In this document: positions 1 to 9,119 of the stretch, in pieces
Layout: each line of letters starts with the position of its first letter
Numbering within the stretch: the first letter of the stretch is position 1
Assembly: GCA_903830425.1 (NCBI GenBank)
Contig: CAIKTR010000088.1
Coordinates: 1-36,049, forward strand
Reading direction: 5' to 3'
Source: an uncultured Opitutia bacterium
GTDB taxonomy: Bacteria > Verrucomicrobiota > Verrucomicrobiia > Opitutales > Opitutaceae
DNA: 36,049 bases
Notes under the pieces: model-generated
Told to the model about the DNA's origin: nothing
Database searches by the model: none
The model's input: the letters and a program-made list of their open reading frames with translations, nothing else
Position numbers and translations under genes: made by a program

Positions 1-114
1 GATCGCGGCGCCGGCAGCCAGGGCCCGGCCGCGGCGCGGCGCCAGGGCGCCGACGGCGGCGGCCAGCAGCGGCAGCGCGGGGATGAGCCAGAGGTAGTGA
101 ACGGGAAGCGTCAT
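1..114 (-). CDS. nuoL: NADH-quinone oxidoreductase subunit L, N-terminal fragment (cut by window edge)
   Basis: Only the first 38 codons are inside the window, read leftward from ATG at 114. They encode a hydrophobic N-terminus (MTLPVHYLWLIPALPLLAA and onward) typical of the first transmembrane helix of NuoL, the large antiporter-like proton-pumping subunit at the distal end of the complex I membrane arm. The identification rests on this start and on position: it begins 4 nt after the nuoK stop, where nuoL normally follows nuoK. Nothing can be said about the rest of the protein. Confidence 0.85.
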   Translation of the reverse strand, partial: MTLPVHYLWLIPALPLLAAAVGALAPRRGRALAAGAAI

Positions 115-118
115 GGGA

Positions 119-427
119 TCAGCCTTTCAGCCGCACGGCATCCTGGAGCCGGATGGATTGCTGGTGCCGGTAAACCGCGATGACCAGCGCCAGGCCCACC
201 GCCGCCTCGGCGGCCGCGACGGCGAGAGAGAACAGCACGAACACGACCCCGGTGGAGGCCGGCCCGCCGCTGAAGCGCCAGAAGGCGATGAAGTTGAGGT
301 TCGCCGCGTTCAGCATCAGCTCGACCCCGAGGAGGACGAGGATGGCATTGCCCCGGGTCAGCGCGGCCGCGAGGCCCACGCTGAACAGGCCGCAGGAGAG
401 CAGCAGGCAGAGGGTCAGCGGAGTCAT
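119..427 (-). CDS. nuoK: NADH-quinone oxidoreductase subunit K
   Basis: This 102-residue protein has three predicted transmembrane helices and is the normal length for NuoK, a small membrane-arm subunit of complex I. The stretch GVELMLNAANLNFIAF at about residues 34-49 contains the conserved membrane glutamate (Glu36) needed for proton translocation in the family. A second acidic residue lies in the third helix (AAAEAAVGLAL). The start at 427 was chosen because it gives the canonical length and overlaps the nuoJ stop by 4 nt, a sign of translational coupling. nuoL starts a few bases downstream. Confidence 0.96.
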   Translation of the reverse strand: MTPLTLCLLLSCGLFSVGLAAALTRGNAILVLLGVELMLNAANLNFIAFWRFSGGPASTGVVFVLFSLAVAAAEAAVGLALVIAVYRHQQSIRLQDAVRLKG

Positions 428-942
428 GAGTGGTCCTCCGGGCGCGGGGCCGGCGCGGGCGCCGCGATCAGGACGGCGCCGAGGAGCGCGACCGTGAGGA
501 TGACCCCGGTCACCAGCAGCGCCGCGGCGTGGGGGCCCGCCAGCAGCGCCCCGAGGTCCTTGACGGTGAGCTGCGGCGCCCGGGTGGCGGCACCGCTGAA
601 GCGGGTGGTGAGCACGGCCAGGCCGAGGATCGAGGCGACCATGCCGGCCGCCATCAGGCCGGCGGCGACGCGGAGGACGGTGACGGCGGGCACGCTGAGC
701 TCGGCGTCGCGGGCCGGCCGCGTGAGCAGCACGGCGAAGAGCACCACCATCGAGATGGCGCCGACGTAGACCAGGATCTGGGCGAAGGCGACGAACTCCG
801 CGCCGGCCCAGAGGTAGAACGCGGCGATGCCGCACCAGCTGAGCACCAGCAGCAGGGCGCTGTGGATGAGGTTGCGCAGCACCATGGCCACCGCCGCGCT
901 GGCGAGGATGAGGAGGGTGATGAGCAGGAGCGCGAGGATCAT
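424..942 (-). CDS. nuoJ: NADH-quinone oxidoreductase subunit J
   Basis: This 172-residue protein has about five transmembrane helices and matches NuoJ (ND6-like), a proton-arm subunit. The segment AQILVYVGAISMVVLFAVLL at about residues 54-73 is the family signature around the conserved third helix with its pi-bulge. The ATG at 942 overlaps the nuoH stop by 4 nt, and the stop overlaps the nuoK start by 4 nt, so J is embedded in a tightly coupled H-J-K string. A much longer frame runs upstream of this start but lies antisense or out of frame to nuoH and nuoI, so it was not used. Confidence 0.95.
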   Translation of the reverse strand: MILALLLITLLILASAAVAMVLRNLIHSALLLVLSWCGIAAFYLWAGAEFVAFAQILVYVGAISMVVLFAVLLTRPARDAELSVPAVTVLRVAAGLMAAGMVASILGLAVLTTRFSGAATRAPQLTVKDLGALLAGPHAAALLVTGVILTVALLGAVLIAAPAPAPRPEDHS

Positions 943-2150
943 GAGGAGGCGTAGCGGTAGACGCGCGGGGCGACCCCGCGCGAGAGGCGGCGGCCGAGGA
1001 GCACGAAGGGTCCGGCCACGAGGGCGAGGGCCACAGCCCAGCGGACGAGCTGCAGGCCGCCGGTCCAGCCCGCGGTGAGCGACCAGAAGGCGGCGGTGCC
1101 GAGGTTGATCAGGGCGAGCGGCACGAGGAATTTCCACGCCAGCCGGGTCAGCTGGTCCATGCGCAGGCGCGGCAGGGTGGCGCGGATCCAGATGAACCCG
1201 AGCAGCAGCGTCAGCAGCTTGGCGCCGAACCAGGCGTAGGACGGGATGCACTCCAGCGCCGCGCACGGGGCCTGCCAGCCGCCGAGGAAGAGGGTGACGG
1301 CCATGCCGCAGAGCGCGCACATGCCGAAATACTCCGCCATGAAAAAGAGCGCGTACTTGAAGCCGGAGTACTCCGTCAGGTGGCCGGCGATCAGCTCGCT
1401 TTCCGCCTCGGGCAGATCGAAGGGGGAGCGGTTCGACTCGGCGAGCGCCGCGATCATGAAGATGACAAACCCGGCGAAGCCCCAGGGGGTGAGCACGAAC
1501 CAGTGCGGCAGCACGCCGAGGGTCCAGCCGCCCTGGGCGGCGACGATGGCGGTGGTCGAGAGGGTGCCGGCGAGCATGACGACCGGGACGAAGGCGAGCA
1601 GGAGCGGCAGCTCGTAGCTGATGAGCTGGGCGAGGGCGCGCATGGCCGCGAGCAGGGCGTACTTGTTCCGGCTGGCCCAGCCGGCCATGAAGATGGCGAG
1701 CTCGGTGGCGGCGCCGGCGGCGAAGAAGTAGAGCACGGCGGCGTCGAGCTCGACCGCCACCAGGTGGCGGCCAAACGGGATCACCGCAAAGCCGAGGAGC
1801 GAGAGGGCGACGAGCACGACCGGCGCGAGGTAGTGCAGGACCGGGTCGGCCTGGCGCGGGACGACATCCTCCTTGGTGAGGGCCTTGACGCCGTCGGCGA
1901 AGGGCTGGAGCAGGCCGAACCACCCGGTGCGGTTGGGGCCCGGGCGATTCTGGATGCGGCCGAGAATCTTGCGTTCCGCCAGCGTGAGGTAGGCGAAGAG
2001 CAGGCCGAACACCGCGAGGATGGCGACGATCGTGATCAGCCCCGTGGCCAGCCACTGCAGGGAGGCCGGGAGGAAGCCCGTGACCCAGTCGCGCAGCTGG
2101 AGCGGCGCCAACTCGAGCCAGCGGTCGGGCGGGACGGCGGCGGGGGTCAT
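939..2150 (-). CDS. nuoH: NADH-quinone oxidoreductase subunit H
   Basis: A 403-residue polytopic membrane protein of the NuoH/ND1 family, which joins the membrane arm to the peripheral arm and forms part of the quinone-access chamber. Diagnostic stretches are LAERKILGRIQNRPGPNR near residues 56-74 and the acidic loop ESNRSPFDLPEAESELIAG near residue 237, followed by EYSGFKYALFFMAEY. It is slightly longer than the E. coli protein (about 325 residues), with extra sequence at the N-terminus and in loops. Its start overlaps the nuoI stop by 4 nt. In this operon nuoH follows nuoI, which is the reverse of the common H-I order. Confidence 0.96.
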   Translation of the reverse strand: MTPAAVPPDRWLELAPLQLRDWVTGFLPASLQWLATGLITIVAILAVFGLLFAYLTLAERKILGRIQNRPGPNRTGWFGLLQPFADGVKALTKEDVVPRQADPVLHYLAPVVLVALSLLGFAVIPFGRHLVAVELDAAVLYFFAAGAATELAIFMAGWASRNKYALLAAMRALAQLISYELPLLLAFVPVVMLAGTLSTTAIVAAQGGWTLGVLPHWFVLTPWGFAGFVIFMIAALAESNRSPFDLPEAESELIAGHLTEYSGFKYALFFMAEYFGMCALCGMAVTLFLGGWQAPCAALECIPSYAWFGAKLLTLLLGFIWIRATLPRLRMDQLTRLAWKFLVPLALINLGTAAFWSLTAGWTGGLQLVRWAVALALVAGPFVLLGRRLSRGVAPRVYRYASS

Positions 2151-2761
2151 GCGGCGGGCCCTCCGGTGGCCGGCTTGGCCGGGGGCGTCGGCGCCGCGGA
2201 CTTGGCGGCGGCGGCGGCCTTGGCCTTGTCCTCGGCCGCCTGCCGGTCGGCGGCGAGCCGGCGGTCCACCTCGGCGGCCTCGGTCGGGTGGATCTGGTGG
2301 TAGTAGCTGTTGGGCTTGGCGAGCTGCTCCCGCGTGAGCAGCAGCGAGCCGAAGCGCTCGGTGGTCGCGATCGCGAAGACCTGGTCCATCTTGATGGACT
2401 CAAACGGGCAGACCTCGACGCAGATCTGGCAGCTCATGCACACGGAGGTGTCGATGACAAAGACCGCCGGGAAGATCTGCTGCTTGCCGGCGGCATCGGG
2501 CTTCTTGTCCTTGCTCTTCTCGATGTAGATGCACTGCGGCGGGCATTCCTTCTCGCAAATCTGGCAGGCCACGCAGCGGAGCGTGCCCATCGGGTCCTCC
2601 GCGCTCTCCGACACGAGGAAAGGGAAGTTGCGGTAGGCCTCGGGCAGCTGCGGCTGCACCTCCGGATATTCCAGGGTCGGCAGCCGCGCCGGATCATGGA
2701 AGCTGCCCACGAGGTTTTTCGCGGTGACCGCGAGACCTTGGAGTAATCCGGTGCCGAGCAT
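2147..2761 (-). CDS. nuoI: NADH-quinone oxidoreductase subunit I (two [4Fe-4S] clusters)
   Basis: A 204-residue iron-sulfur subunit that carries clusters N6a and N6b between the flavin side and cluster N2. Two ferredoxin motifs are visible: Cys63, 66, 69 and 73 (CVACQICEKEC) and Cys108, 111, 114 and 118 (CMSCQICVEVC). The sequence ends in a 40-residue Ala/Lys/Pro-rich tail that is unlikely to be structured. The gene starts 36 bp after nuoD, the largest gap in this operon, and overlaps nuoH by 4 nt. nuoE, F and G, which usually separate nuoD from nuoH/I, are missing here. Confidence 0.96.
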   Translation of the reverse strand: MLGTGLLQGLAVTAKNLVGSFHDPARLPTLEYPEVQPQLPEAYRNFPFLVSESAEDPMGTLRCVACQICEKECPPQCIYIEKSKDKKPDAAGKQQIFPAVFVIDTSVCMSCQICVEVCPFESIKMDQVFAIATTERFGSLLLTREQLAKPNSYYHQIHPTEAAEVDRRLAADRQAAEDKAKAAAAAKSAAPTPPAKPATGGPAA

Positions 2762-2797
2762 GGTGAAAGGGGGGGGGCGGGTGAAGCGGGCGGCGGG

Positions 2798-3970
2798 TCA
2801 GCGGTCGACCTCGCCGAGCACAATGTCGACGCTCCCGAGGATGATCACGGCGTCGGCCACGGTGTGGCCGAGGCACAGGTCCTCGAGGATGGTCAGGTTG
2901 ATGAAGGAGGGCGGGCGCACGCGGTAGCGGTAGGGGTTGGGGCTGCCGTCGCTGATGAGGTAGAAGCCGATCTCGCCCTTGGGCCCCTCGATGCGGCCGT
3001 AGGCCTCGCCCGCCTTGGGCCGGAAGCCGCGGAGCTTGGCCTTCGGGTCCATGATCGGGCCGTCCGGCAGCCGGGCCAGCGCCTGGCGGAGGATCTGGAT
3101 GGACTCGCGCATCTCGAGGATGCGGACCATGTACCGGTCGTAGGTGTCGCCGTGGTCCCCGAGCGGCACGCGGAAGTCGAACTGGGGGTAGGCGCCGTAA
3201 CCGTCGACCTTGCGCAGGTCGTGGGCCACGCCGGAGGCGCGGAGCACGGGGCCGGTGACGCCCGCGCTGATGGCCAGCGGCGCCGCGAGGCGGCCGACCC
3301 CCTGGGTGCGCGCCATGAAGATCTCGTTGCCGGTGAGCAGGGCCTCGAACTCGTCGAGGAAGGCGCCGTAGCCGTCCGTCAGCTGCTGCACCCCGGCCAG
3401 CCAGTCGGCGCTCGGGTCCACGCGACAGCCGCCGAAGCGCTGGAAGTTGCACATCATGCGGGAGCCGCTGAGCGACTCGAAGAGGTCGAGAATCTTTTCG
3501 CGCTCGCGGAACGCGTACATCAGCGGGGTGCCGCTGCAGCCGCAGTCCTGCAGGAGGAAGCCGGCCAGGCAGCTGTGGTTGAGCAGGCGGGTGAGCTCGG
3601 CGAGGATGACGCGGAGGTATTCCGCGCGGGCGGGGACCGCGAGGCCGGCGAGCCGCTCGACCGCGAGGGCGTACGCCCAGTTGTTCGTCATCGAGTTCAG
3701 GTAGTCGAGCCGGTCGGTGTAGGGCATCGACGCCAGGTAGCTCGTGTTCTCGCCCAGCTTCTCGTGGTTCCGGTGCAGGTAGCCGAAGACGGGCTTGAGC
3801 TTCACGATGGTCTCGCCGTCGAGCGTGACGATCATGCGGAACACGCCGTGGGTGGACGGGTGGTGCGGCCCCATCGAGACCTCGAGGAGGTCGCCGTGGA
3901 ACTCGTCGTGCACGGCCCGGACTTGGGAGCCGGCCGGCGGGGCGAGGAAGCTGGAGTCGGGGGCGCTCAT
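2798..3970 (-). CDS. nuoD: NADH-quinone oxidoreductase subunit D
   Basis: The 390-residue 49-kDa-type subunit that forms the quinone-binding pocket next to cluster N2. The N-terminal motif [13 protein letters not shown], with its conserved histidines, and the C-terminal half through [27 protein letters not shown] match the family over the full length. The frame is open further upstream, but ATG at 3970 gives the expected N-terminus and a 4-nt overlap with nuoC, so that start was used. NuoC and NuoD are separate proteins here rather than the fused CD protein of E. coli. Confidence 0.97.
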   Translation of the reverse strand: MSAPDSSFLAPPAGSQVRAVHDEFHGDLLEVSMGPHHPSTHGVFRMIVTLDGETIVKLKPVFGYLHRNHEKLGENTSYLASMPYTDRLDYLNSMTNNWAYALAVERLAGLAVPARAEYLRVILAELTRLLNHSCLAGFLLQDCGCSGTPLMYAFREREKILDLFESLSGSRMMCNFQRFGGCRVDPSADWLAGVQQLTDGYGAFLDEFEALLTGNEIFMARTQGVGRLAAPLAISAGVTGPVLRASGVAHDLRKVDGYGAYPQFDFRVPLGDHGDTYDRYMVRILEMRESIQILRQALARLPDGPIMDPKAKLRGFRPKAGEAYGRIEGPKGEIGFYLISDGSPNPYRYRVRPPSFINLTILEDLCLGHTVADAVIILGSVDIVLGEVDR

Positions 3971-4617
3971 GGCTTGGCTGCCGGCGCGGGCGCCGGATAA
4001 TGCCGCTTGGCCTTGGCGAGCACCGCGCCGTGCGGGGTGGGCTCCCATTCGTAGTCGTCGGGCTCGACGTAGTCCCGGCGCATCGGGTGGTCCTGGAAGC
4101 CGTCCCACATCAGGATGCGGCGCAGGTCGGGGTGGCCCTCGAAGCGGACGCCGAAAAGATCAAACACCTCGCGCTCCTGGAACTCGCAGGCGCGCCAGAC
4201 GGGGGTGAGGGATGGGAGCGTGACCTGGTCGGTGCGGTTGCCCGTGCGCAGGCGCAGCACGAGGGGGCCGTGGCGGAGCGCGATCGAGTAGAGGTGGTAG
4301 ACCACCTCCAGGCAGCCGGGCTCGAGGCGGCGGGACTTCTGCTCGACCACCTTGGCGGGACCGCCGGCGGGATCGGGCACCGTGGTCTTGGTCGTCTCCA
4401 CGACCTCCTTCTCGGGCCAGTCCACGCCGGTGACGTTCGAGCACTGGTCGAGCCGCAGGGCGGGGTCGTCGCGCAGGAACTGGGCGATCTCCCGGGCGGT
4501 CGCGGCTCCCAGCAGCAGGGAGTGCTGGCCGGACGGCGACGGGTTCGAGCGCACCTCCACGGTGGCGCCGGGAAAGCGGGCGAGCAGGCGGTCGCGGATT
4601 TGTTCGACGGTCTCCAT
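3967..4617 (-). CDS. nuoC: NADH-quinone oxidoreductase subunit C
   Basis: A 216-residue protein matching NuoC (30-kDa subunit), a peripheral-arm scaffold that contacts NuoB and NuoD. The signature [25 protein letters not shown] at about residues 146-170, followed by a [13 protein letters not shown]-like C-terminal element, is decisive. The middle (about residues 75-100) contains a lysine-rich loop, [21 protein letters not shown], that looks like a lineage-specific insertion. It lies 10 bp downstream of nuoB and overlaps nuoD by 4 nt. Confidence 0.95.
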   Translation of the reverse strand: METVEQIRDRLLARFPGATVEVRSNPSPSGQHSLLLGAATAREIAQFLRDDPALRLDQCSNVTGVDWPEKEVVETTKTTVPDPAGGPAKVVEQKSRRLEPGCLEVVYHLYSIALRHGPLVLRLRTGNRTDQVTLPSLTPVWRACEFQEREVFDLFGVRFEGHPDLRRILMWDGFQDHPMRRDYVEPDDYEWEPTPHGAVLAKAKRHYPAPAPAAKP

Positions 4618-4627
4618 GGCGCGTGGG

Positions 4628-5317
4628 TCAGGCTTTGTCCGGGCGGACGATGGGCTGGGGCGGCTGCCACACGGTGGGATTTTGGGTGGGGACGAGGTCG
4701 TGCGCGCCGAACTCGGGGATCGGGCAGTTGCATTCGACGTCGGAGCGCAAGTGGCGCGGCGCGTCGGGGCCGGTGAGGGGCTGGCCGCGGATTTTCGCCT
4801 GAAGCTGCACGAGACCGTGGAGGAGGGCCTCGGGCCGCGGCGGGCAGCCGGGGATGAAGATGTCCACCGGAATAAAGCGGTCGATGCCCTTGAGCACGTT
4901 GTACCCCTGCTTGAAGGGCCCGCCGGAGATGGCGCAGGCGCCCATCGCGATGCAGTATTTCGGCTCGGGCATCTGGTTCCACAGGCGGATGACCTGTGGG
5001 GCCATTTTTTTCGTGACGGTGCCGGAGACGATCAGGAGGTCGGCCTGGCGGGGCGACGGGCGGAAGACCTCGGAGCCGAACCGGGCGATGTCGAACCGGG
5101 CCATGGAGGCGGCGATCATCTCGATGGCGCAGCAGGCCAGGCCGAAGTTCAGCGGCCAGACCGAGTGGCTACGGCCCCAGTTGTAGAGTTCCTCAATGCT
5201 GGTCAGGAGGATGCCCTGACGTCGCAGGTCGTCGCGCTGAGCAGGGGTGATAGGTTCCGAGGCCGGGGTGGCCGCGGGCGCGGCGGCGGAGTCGGGCGGG
5301 AGGGCGGCGTCGCTCAT
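4628..5317 (-). CDS. nuoB: NADH-quinone oxidoreductase subunit B (cluster N2)
   Basis: A 229-residue subunit that holds the terminal [4Fe-4S] cluster N2, which reduces quinone. The four ligands are visible: adjacent Cys62-Cys63 ([10 protein letters not shown]), Cys128 (MGACAISGG) and Cys158 ([12 protein letters not shown]). The ATG at 5317 was chosen because it lies immediately next to the nuoA stop (5319) and gives a normal core preceded by an Ala/Pro-rich extension of about 30 residues. The longer upstream frame runs antisense to nothing real and overlaps nuoA. Confidence 0.97.
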   Translation of the reverse strand: MSDAALPPDSAAAPAATPASEPITPAQRDDLRRQGILLTSIEELYNWGRSHSVWPLNFGLACCAIEMIAASMARFDIARFGSEVFRPSPRQADLLIVSGTVTKKMAPQVIRLWNQMPEPKYCIAMGACAISGGPFKQGYNVLKGIDRFIPVDIFIPGCPPRPEALLHGLVQLQAKIRGQPLTGPDAPRHLRSDVECNCPIPEFGAHDLVPTQNPTVWQPPQPIVRPDKA

Positions 5318-5318
5318 G

Positions 5319-5690
5319 TCATTTCCACTCCAGGTGACCGCGGTGCCAGGCCCAGACGAGTCCCTCGGCGAGCAGCAGGATGAAGGCGAGCATGGCCAGC
5401 AGCGCGCCGGTGGGCAGGCCGGTAAAGGCGACGGCGAAAGGAAGGAGGAACAGCACCTCCACGTCAAAAATCAGGAAGAGGATGGCATACAGGTAATAAT
5501 GCGCCTTGAACTGGATCCAGGAGTCCCCGGCCGGCGGGAGGCCGCACTCGTAGACGTCATTTTTCATCGGGCTGGGCTTCGCCGGCTGGAAAAACCAGAA
5601 CCACAGCTGCGCAACACCCAGGAGCACGATCGGAAACGCCAAGGCCACCCCCAGAAAGAGGGCGAGGAATGCGTAGGGGTGGGTCGTCAC
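5319..5690 (-). CDS. nuoA: NADH-quinone oxidoreductase subunit A
   Basis: A 123-residue membrane subunit with three transmembrane helices. The conserved loop [43 protein letters not shown] is diagnostic of NuoA/ND3, including the flexible Cys-containing loop near the quinone site. This is the first gene of the operon. The apparent start codon is GTG at 5688-5690 with no obvious Shine-Dalgarno in front. An in-frame ATG further down would cut off part of helix 1, so GTG is preferred. Confidence 0.95.
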   Translation of the reverse strand: MTTHPYAFLALFLGVALAFPIVLLGVAQLWFWFFQPAKPSPMKNDVYECGLPPAGDSWIQFKAHYYLYAILFLIFDVEVLFLLPFAVAFTGLPTGALLAMLAFILLLAEGLVWAWHRGHLEWK

Positions 5691-5712
5691 GTGAAAGAAA
5701 AGAGAAAATCCA

Positions 5713-5739
5713 GTATTAGGACGGGCAGTCGAGGCTCAA
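5713..5739 (-). promoter_or_regulatory. possible promoter of the nuo operon
   Basis: On the minus strand, TTGAGC (5739-5734) and TAATAC (5718-5713) are separated by 15 bp, just upstream of nuoA. The -10-like hexamer is good, but the spacing is shorter than the preferred 17 bp and the implied leader is only about 15 nt. This is a tentative call in the 152-bp gap between the SNF2 gene and nuoA. Confidence 0.25.
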
Positions 5740-5842
5740 TCGTGAACCCGACCTGTTTTTTGCCGCAAGCTGCGCATTAATTGTCTTGGCTGGCTCAGGG
5801 ATGAAAAATGGGGGCCTGGCCGGTGGCGCCGTCGGGCCGGGG

Positions 5843-8338
5843 CTAGGTCCGGAGCAGGGTCCGCAGATCGGCCAGGGAGAGCTTGGTGGTGGCGGCATCG
5901 CTGGCCTCGAACACGTCGGCGAGCAGGGCGCGCTTGCTGTCCTGCAGGGCGAGAACCTTCTCCTCCACGGTGCCCGCGGCGATGAGCTTGTAGCTGGTGA
6001 CCAGGCGGGTCTGGCCGATGCGGTGGGCGCGGTCCGTGGCCTGGGCCTCGGCGGCGGGATTCCACCAGGGGTCAAAATGAATGACCGTGTCGGCGCCGGT
6101 GAGGTTGAGCCCGGTGCCCCCGGCCTTGAGCGAGATCAGGAACACGGGCACCTCGGCTGAGTCCTGAAAGCGATCGACGGCGGCCTGCCGGGCCCGCGGG
6201 GTCATGGAGCCGTCCAGGTAGCAGTGCGCGGTGCCCTGGGCCTCGAGCTCCGCGCGCAACAGCGCGAGCAGGGAGGTGAACTGGGAGAAAACGAGGACGC
6301 GGTGACCGTCGTCGATGGCCTCGGCGAGCAGTTCGCGGAAGGCGTCCAGCTTGGCGGAGTCGGGGTAGGGCGGCGGTTCCCCGCCAGCCGGGACCGGGGC
6401 GAGGTCCGACCCGGTCGGCACCAGCCGGGGATCGCAGCAGACCTGGCGGAGGCGCAGGAGCTGGGTGAGCGCGGCGAACTGCAGGCGGGATTCGCTGGCG
6501 CCGCCGGCGGCGAGGCTGAGCAGCTCCCGCTCGCCCGCCTGCTGCAGGTCGCGGTAGAGCGCGGCCTGGGCGGGGGTGAGCTCGCACCAGACGGTCTGCT
6601 CGAGCTTGGGGGGTAGTTCGGGGGCGACCGCCTGCTTGGTGCGGCGGAGGATATAGGGTGCGACCTGGGCGCGGAGGCGCTGGTCGAACCAGGCGCGCTC
6701 CTCGCCGCGAAGGCCGGACGGCATCGGCGCGAGGTAGCCCGGCAGGAGGAACTCGAACAGTGAGCGCAGATCCTCCAGCGAGTTTTCCAGCGGCGTGCCG
6801 GTGAGCAGGAAGCGGCTCGCGGCCTGGAGGGAGCGGAGCGCCGTGGCGTTCTGCGACCGGCGATTCTTGATGTGCTGCGCCTCGTCGGCGATGATGAGGG
6901 TGAAGCCGACCTGGGCGAAGAGGTCGCGGTCGCGGGCGAGGGTGCCGTAGGACGTGATGACCAGGTCGAACGCGGCGGCGTCCCCGGCGGCGGGAAGCCG
7001 GCGGGCGCCATGGTGGACGAACACGCGGAGGCCGGGGGCAAACCGGGCGGCCTCGCGCCGCCAGTTTTCCACCAGGGAGGCGGGGCAGATGACGAGGGAG
7101 GTCGCCGCCGGGGCCGATGGGGCCGGCGGGGGGGCGTCCGCCGGTTCCCCGGGCGCCTGCAGGGCGCTGAGGAGGGCCAGGGCCTGCAGCGTCTTCCCCA
7201 GGCCCATTTCGTCGGCGAGGATGCCGCCCAGCTGCTGGCGGTGCAGGTGCCAGAGCCACGCCGCGCCGATGCGCTGGTAGGGCCGGAGCTGGGCGGTGAG
7301 GTCCGCGGCCGCGGGCGCCGGGGTCAGGATCGAGAGGTTGCGCAGGCCGGCGCTGCGCTCGCGCCAGGCATCGGGCGGCTGGAAGCCGGGCGAGAGGGCC
7401 TCGATGATTTCCTGCGCCTCGGCCGTGCGCGCGCCGCTGACCCGCTGGGTGCGGCGGGCCGCGAGGGTGGCGTTGGGCTCGCCGGCGAGGGCGCGCTGGG
7501 CCTCGGCGAGCCGGGTCAGCTGGGCGGCGTCGAGCAGGAAGACCTGACCGTCCGACTCGATGTAGTTGCGGTTGCCCGCGACGGCGGTGCGGACCGTGGC
7601 TTCGTCGGCGGCGCCGGCGCGCAGCCCGAGGGTCACCTCGAAGCCCTCGCCGTCCGCCGTGGCGCTGCAGGCGATCTCGGCGGGACGGAGATGGGCCGTG
7701 TGCCGCTCAAAGTGGGGCGTGAACTGGGCGTCGAGGCCGGTGCGCAGGCGGGTCCCGTGGGCGGCGAGAAAATTCAGGGTCTTGTGCCGGTCGCGGAGCC
7801 ACCATTTTCGGCTCACGGGTTCGAGGCTGAAACCGCTGGTCTTGAGCAAATCGAGCGCCGCGGCATAGGCGGGGTGTTCGCGCGAGGGCAGCGTGATGGC
7901 GAGGTAATGCTCCGTGCCATCCACCAGCAGCGGCGTGGGGGCGTCGTCGCGCGGCCGGGAGCGCTGGCCGGTGGTCGCGGGCCGGGGGCCGGTGGGCGCG
8001 GGGCGCGGCCCCGGGGCCGCCGGTGGGGCCGCCTCCCGGAGATGCTCGGAGACCCCCATGAGGGTGGGTCCGATCCAGAGCAGGGGGACGGCCGGGGCGC
8101 TGGCCGGGAAAAAGACCGGCTGCCGGGTTAGGACGGCAATCAGTTCGCGCAGTTGGGCGCGGGAGAGTTGGAGGATGAAGGGCGGCAGGGCGGCGGCGCC
8201 GCACCACCGCTGGAGCAGGGCGAGCGCCGGCAGGAACTCCGCGGGCGGAGCGGCGGCGGCATCGAGTTCGACCTTCACGGCAATGGCGTCGCGGGGGGCG
8301 GCGGCAGCCAGGTTGGGCGGAAGGAGCAGGCGAAGCAT
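5843..8338 (-). CDS. SNF2/SWI2-family DEAD-box-like helicase
   Basis: An 831-residue superfamily 2 ATPase of the SNF2 (RapA/HepA-like) type, which moves along double-stranded DNA or displaces DNA-bound proteins using ATP. Motif I LADEMGLGKT lies near residue 375 and motif II ADEAQHIK near residue 484. TGTPLENSLEDLRSLFEF follows, and the C-terminal helicase lobe has FSQFTSLL (about 685) and the motif VI segment ATDRAHRIGQ (about 770). The first 330 residues are poorly conserved and may hold a SWIM-less accessory region. ATG at 8338 was chosen over upstream codons because MLRLLLPPN begins the compact domain and the sequence before it is low quality. It lies upstream of the nuo operon on the same strand, but 152 bp apart and probably unrelated in function. 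Confidence 0.93.
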   Translation of the reverse strand: MLRLLLPPNLAAAAPRDAIAVKVELDAAAAPPAEFLPALALLQRWCGAAALPPFILQLSRAQLRELIAVLTRQPVFFPASAPAVPLLWIGPTLMGVSEHLREAAPPAAPGPRPAPTGPRPATTGQRSRPRDDAPTPLLVDGTEHYLAITLPSREHPAYAAALDLLKTSGFSLEPVSRKWWLRDRHKTLNFLAAHGTRLRTGLDAQFTPHFERHTAHLRPAEIACSATADGEGFEVTLGLRAGAADEATVRTAVAGNRNYIESDGQVFLLDAAQLTRLAEAQRALAGEPNATLAARRTQRVSGARTAEAQEIIEALSPGFQPPDAWRERSAGLRNLSILTPAPAAADLTAQLRPYQRIGAAWLWHLHRQQLGGILADEMGLGKTLQALALLSALQAPGEPADAPPPAPSAPAATSLVICPASLVENWRREAARFAPGLRVFVHHGARRLPAAGDAAAFDLVITSYGTLARDRDLFAQVGFTLIIADEAQHIKNRRSQNATALRSLQAASRFLLTGTPLENSLEDLRSLFEFLLPGYLAPMPSGLRGEERAWFDQRLRAQVAPYILRRTKQAVAPELPPKLEQTVWCELTPAQAALYRDLQQAGERELLSLAAGGASESRLQFAALTQLLRLRQVCCDPRLVPTGSDLAPVPAGGEPPPYPDSAKLDAFRELLAEAIDDGHRVLVFSQFTSLLALLRAELEAQGTAHCYLDGSMTPRARQAAVDRFQDSAEVPVFLISLKAGGTGLNLTGADTVIHFDPWWNPAAEAQATDRAHRIGQTRLVTSYKLIAAGTVEEKVLALQDSKRALLADVFEASDAATTKLSLADLRTLLRT

Positions 8339-8622
8339 GTGCGGAGCAGGATGTTTCCGCGAATAAACCCCCTCCGACGCAACCCTGAAAACCGACCGGG
8401 CAGCCTGTGTTCCCGCTCGCCGGGCCGGGCTGCGGTACCACGCGCACACCCGGTCAAAGACCGCCTGCCCGCAAACGAGCCATGGGGAACAGCCAGTTGG
8501 CCAGTTAGATAGGGATCTGGGGCCGGTAGTGCGTTTTGCATGGCACCTGGAGTTCCGCCGAAAAGACGGGATTAGTTTTGGGCGTGGCTGAACCCGCGGA
8601 GAGGGGCTGGGTCAGGGCGGGC

Positions 8623-9099
8623 GTGAATAACACCACTCATATCAACCAGCCGTGGCGCGCCCTGCTCCTTGCCGGAGCGGTGCTCGTGCTCGGCAGCCTG
8701 TTGCCGGCAACGCTTGGCGCGACGGAGCGCTGGGAGACGTTAGAGGCGATCCACTGGATCGAGAACCCGCTCAACACGGAGCGGCCGGGGCGTTATGGCG
8801 AACTGGGGGCCTACCAGTTCCGCGCGGCGACCTGGCGCATGCACACGACGGTGCCGTTTGCACAGGCGACGGACCGGCGCATTTCGGACGAGGTGGCCAT
8901 CCGCCATTATGAATGGCTGCGGGCCGGGTTGGGGCGGGCCGGGATCGAGCCGACTCCCTACACCATCGCGCTGGCGTGGAACGGCGGACTGTCCACCGTG
9001 GTGCGGGGTCGGGTCCGGCCAGCGACGCGGGACTACGCCGAACGGGTGCAGAACATTGCGGGGCACCTGCGCCACTCGCAGGTCGCGAGCAATCCCTAG
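8623..9099 (+). CDS. small secreted lysozyme-like / transglycosylase-like protein
   Basis: From a GTG at 8623 the product is 158 residues. It begins with a signal-peptide-like segment: hydrophobic residues at about 13-32, ending PATLGA before TERWETL. The mature part resembles the lysozyme-like fold of lytic transglycosylases, with a glutamate in AIHWIENP that could be catalytic, then GELGAYQFRAATW (the GxxGxYQ-like element) and YTIALAWNGG further on. It would act on peptidoglycan outside the inner membrane. An in-frame ATG at 8536 adds 29 residues that would place the hydrophobic segment too far in, so GTG is preferred, with moderate certainty. It is convergent with the HAD gene and divergent from the SNF2 gene. 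The 284-bp gap upstream shows no convincing promoter on either strand. Confidence 0.7.
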   Translation: MNNTTHINQPWRALLLAGAVLVLGSLLPATLGATERWETLEAIHWIENPLNTERPGRYGELGAYQFRAATWRMHTTVPFAQATDRRISDEVAIRHYEWLRAGLGRAGIEPTPYTIALAWNGGLSTVVRGRVRPATRDYAERVQNIAGHLRHSQVASNP

Positions 9100-9119
9100 G
9101 CGCGGCCCGGGCGCCCGGC

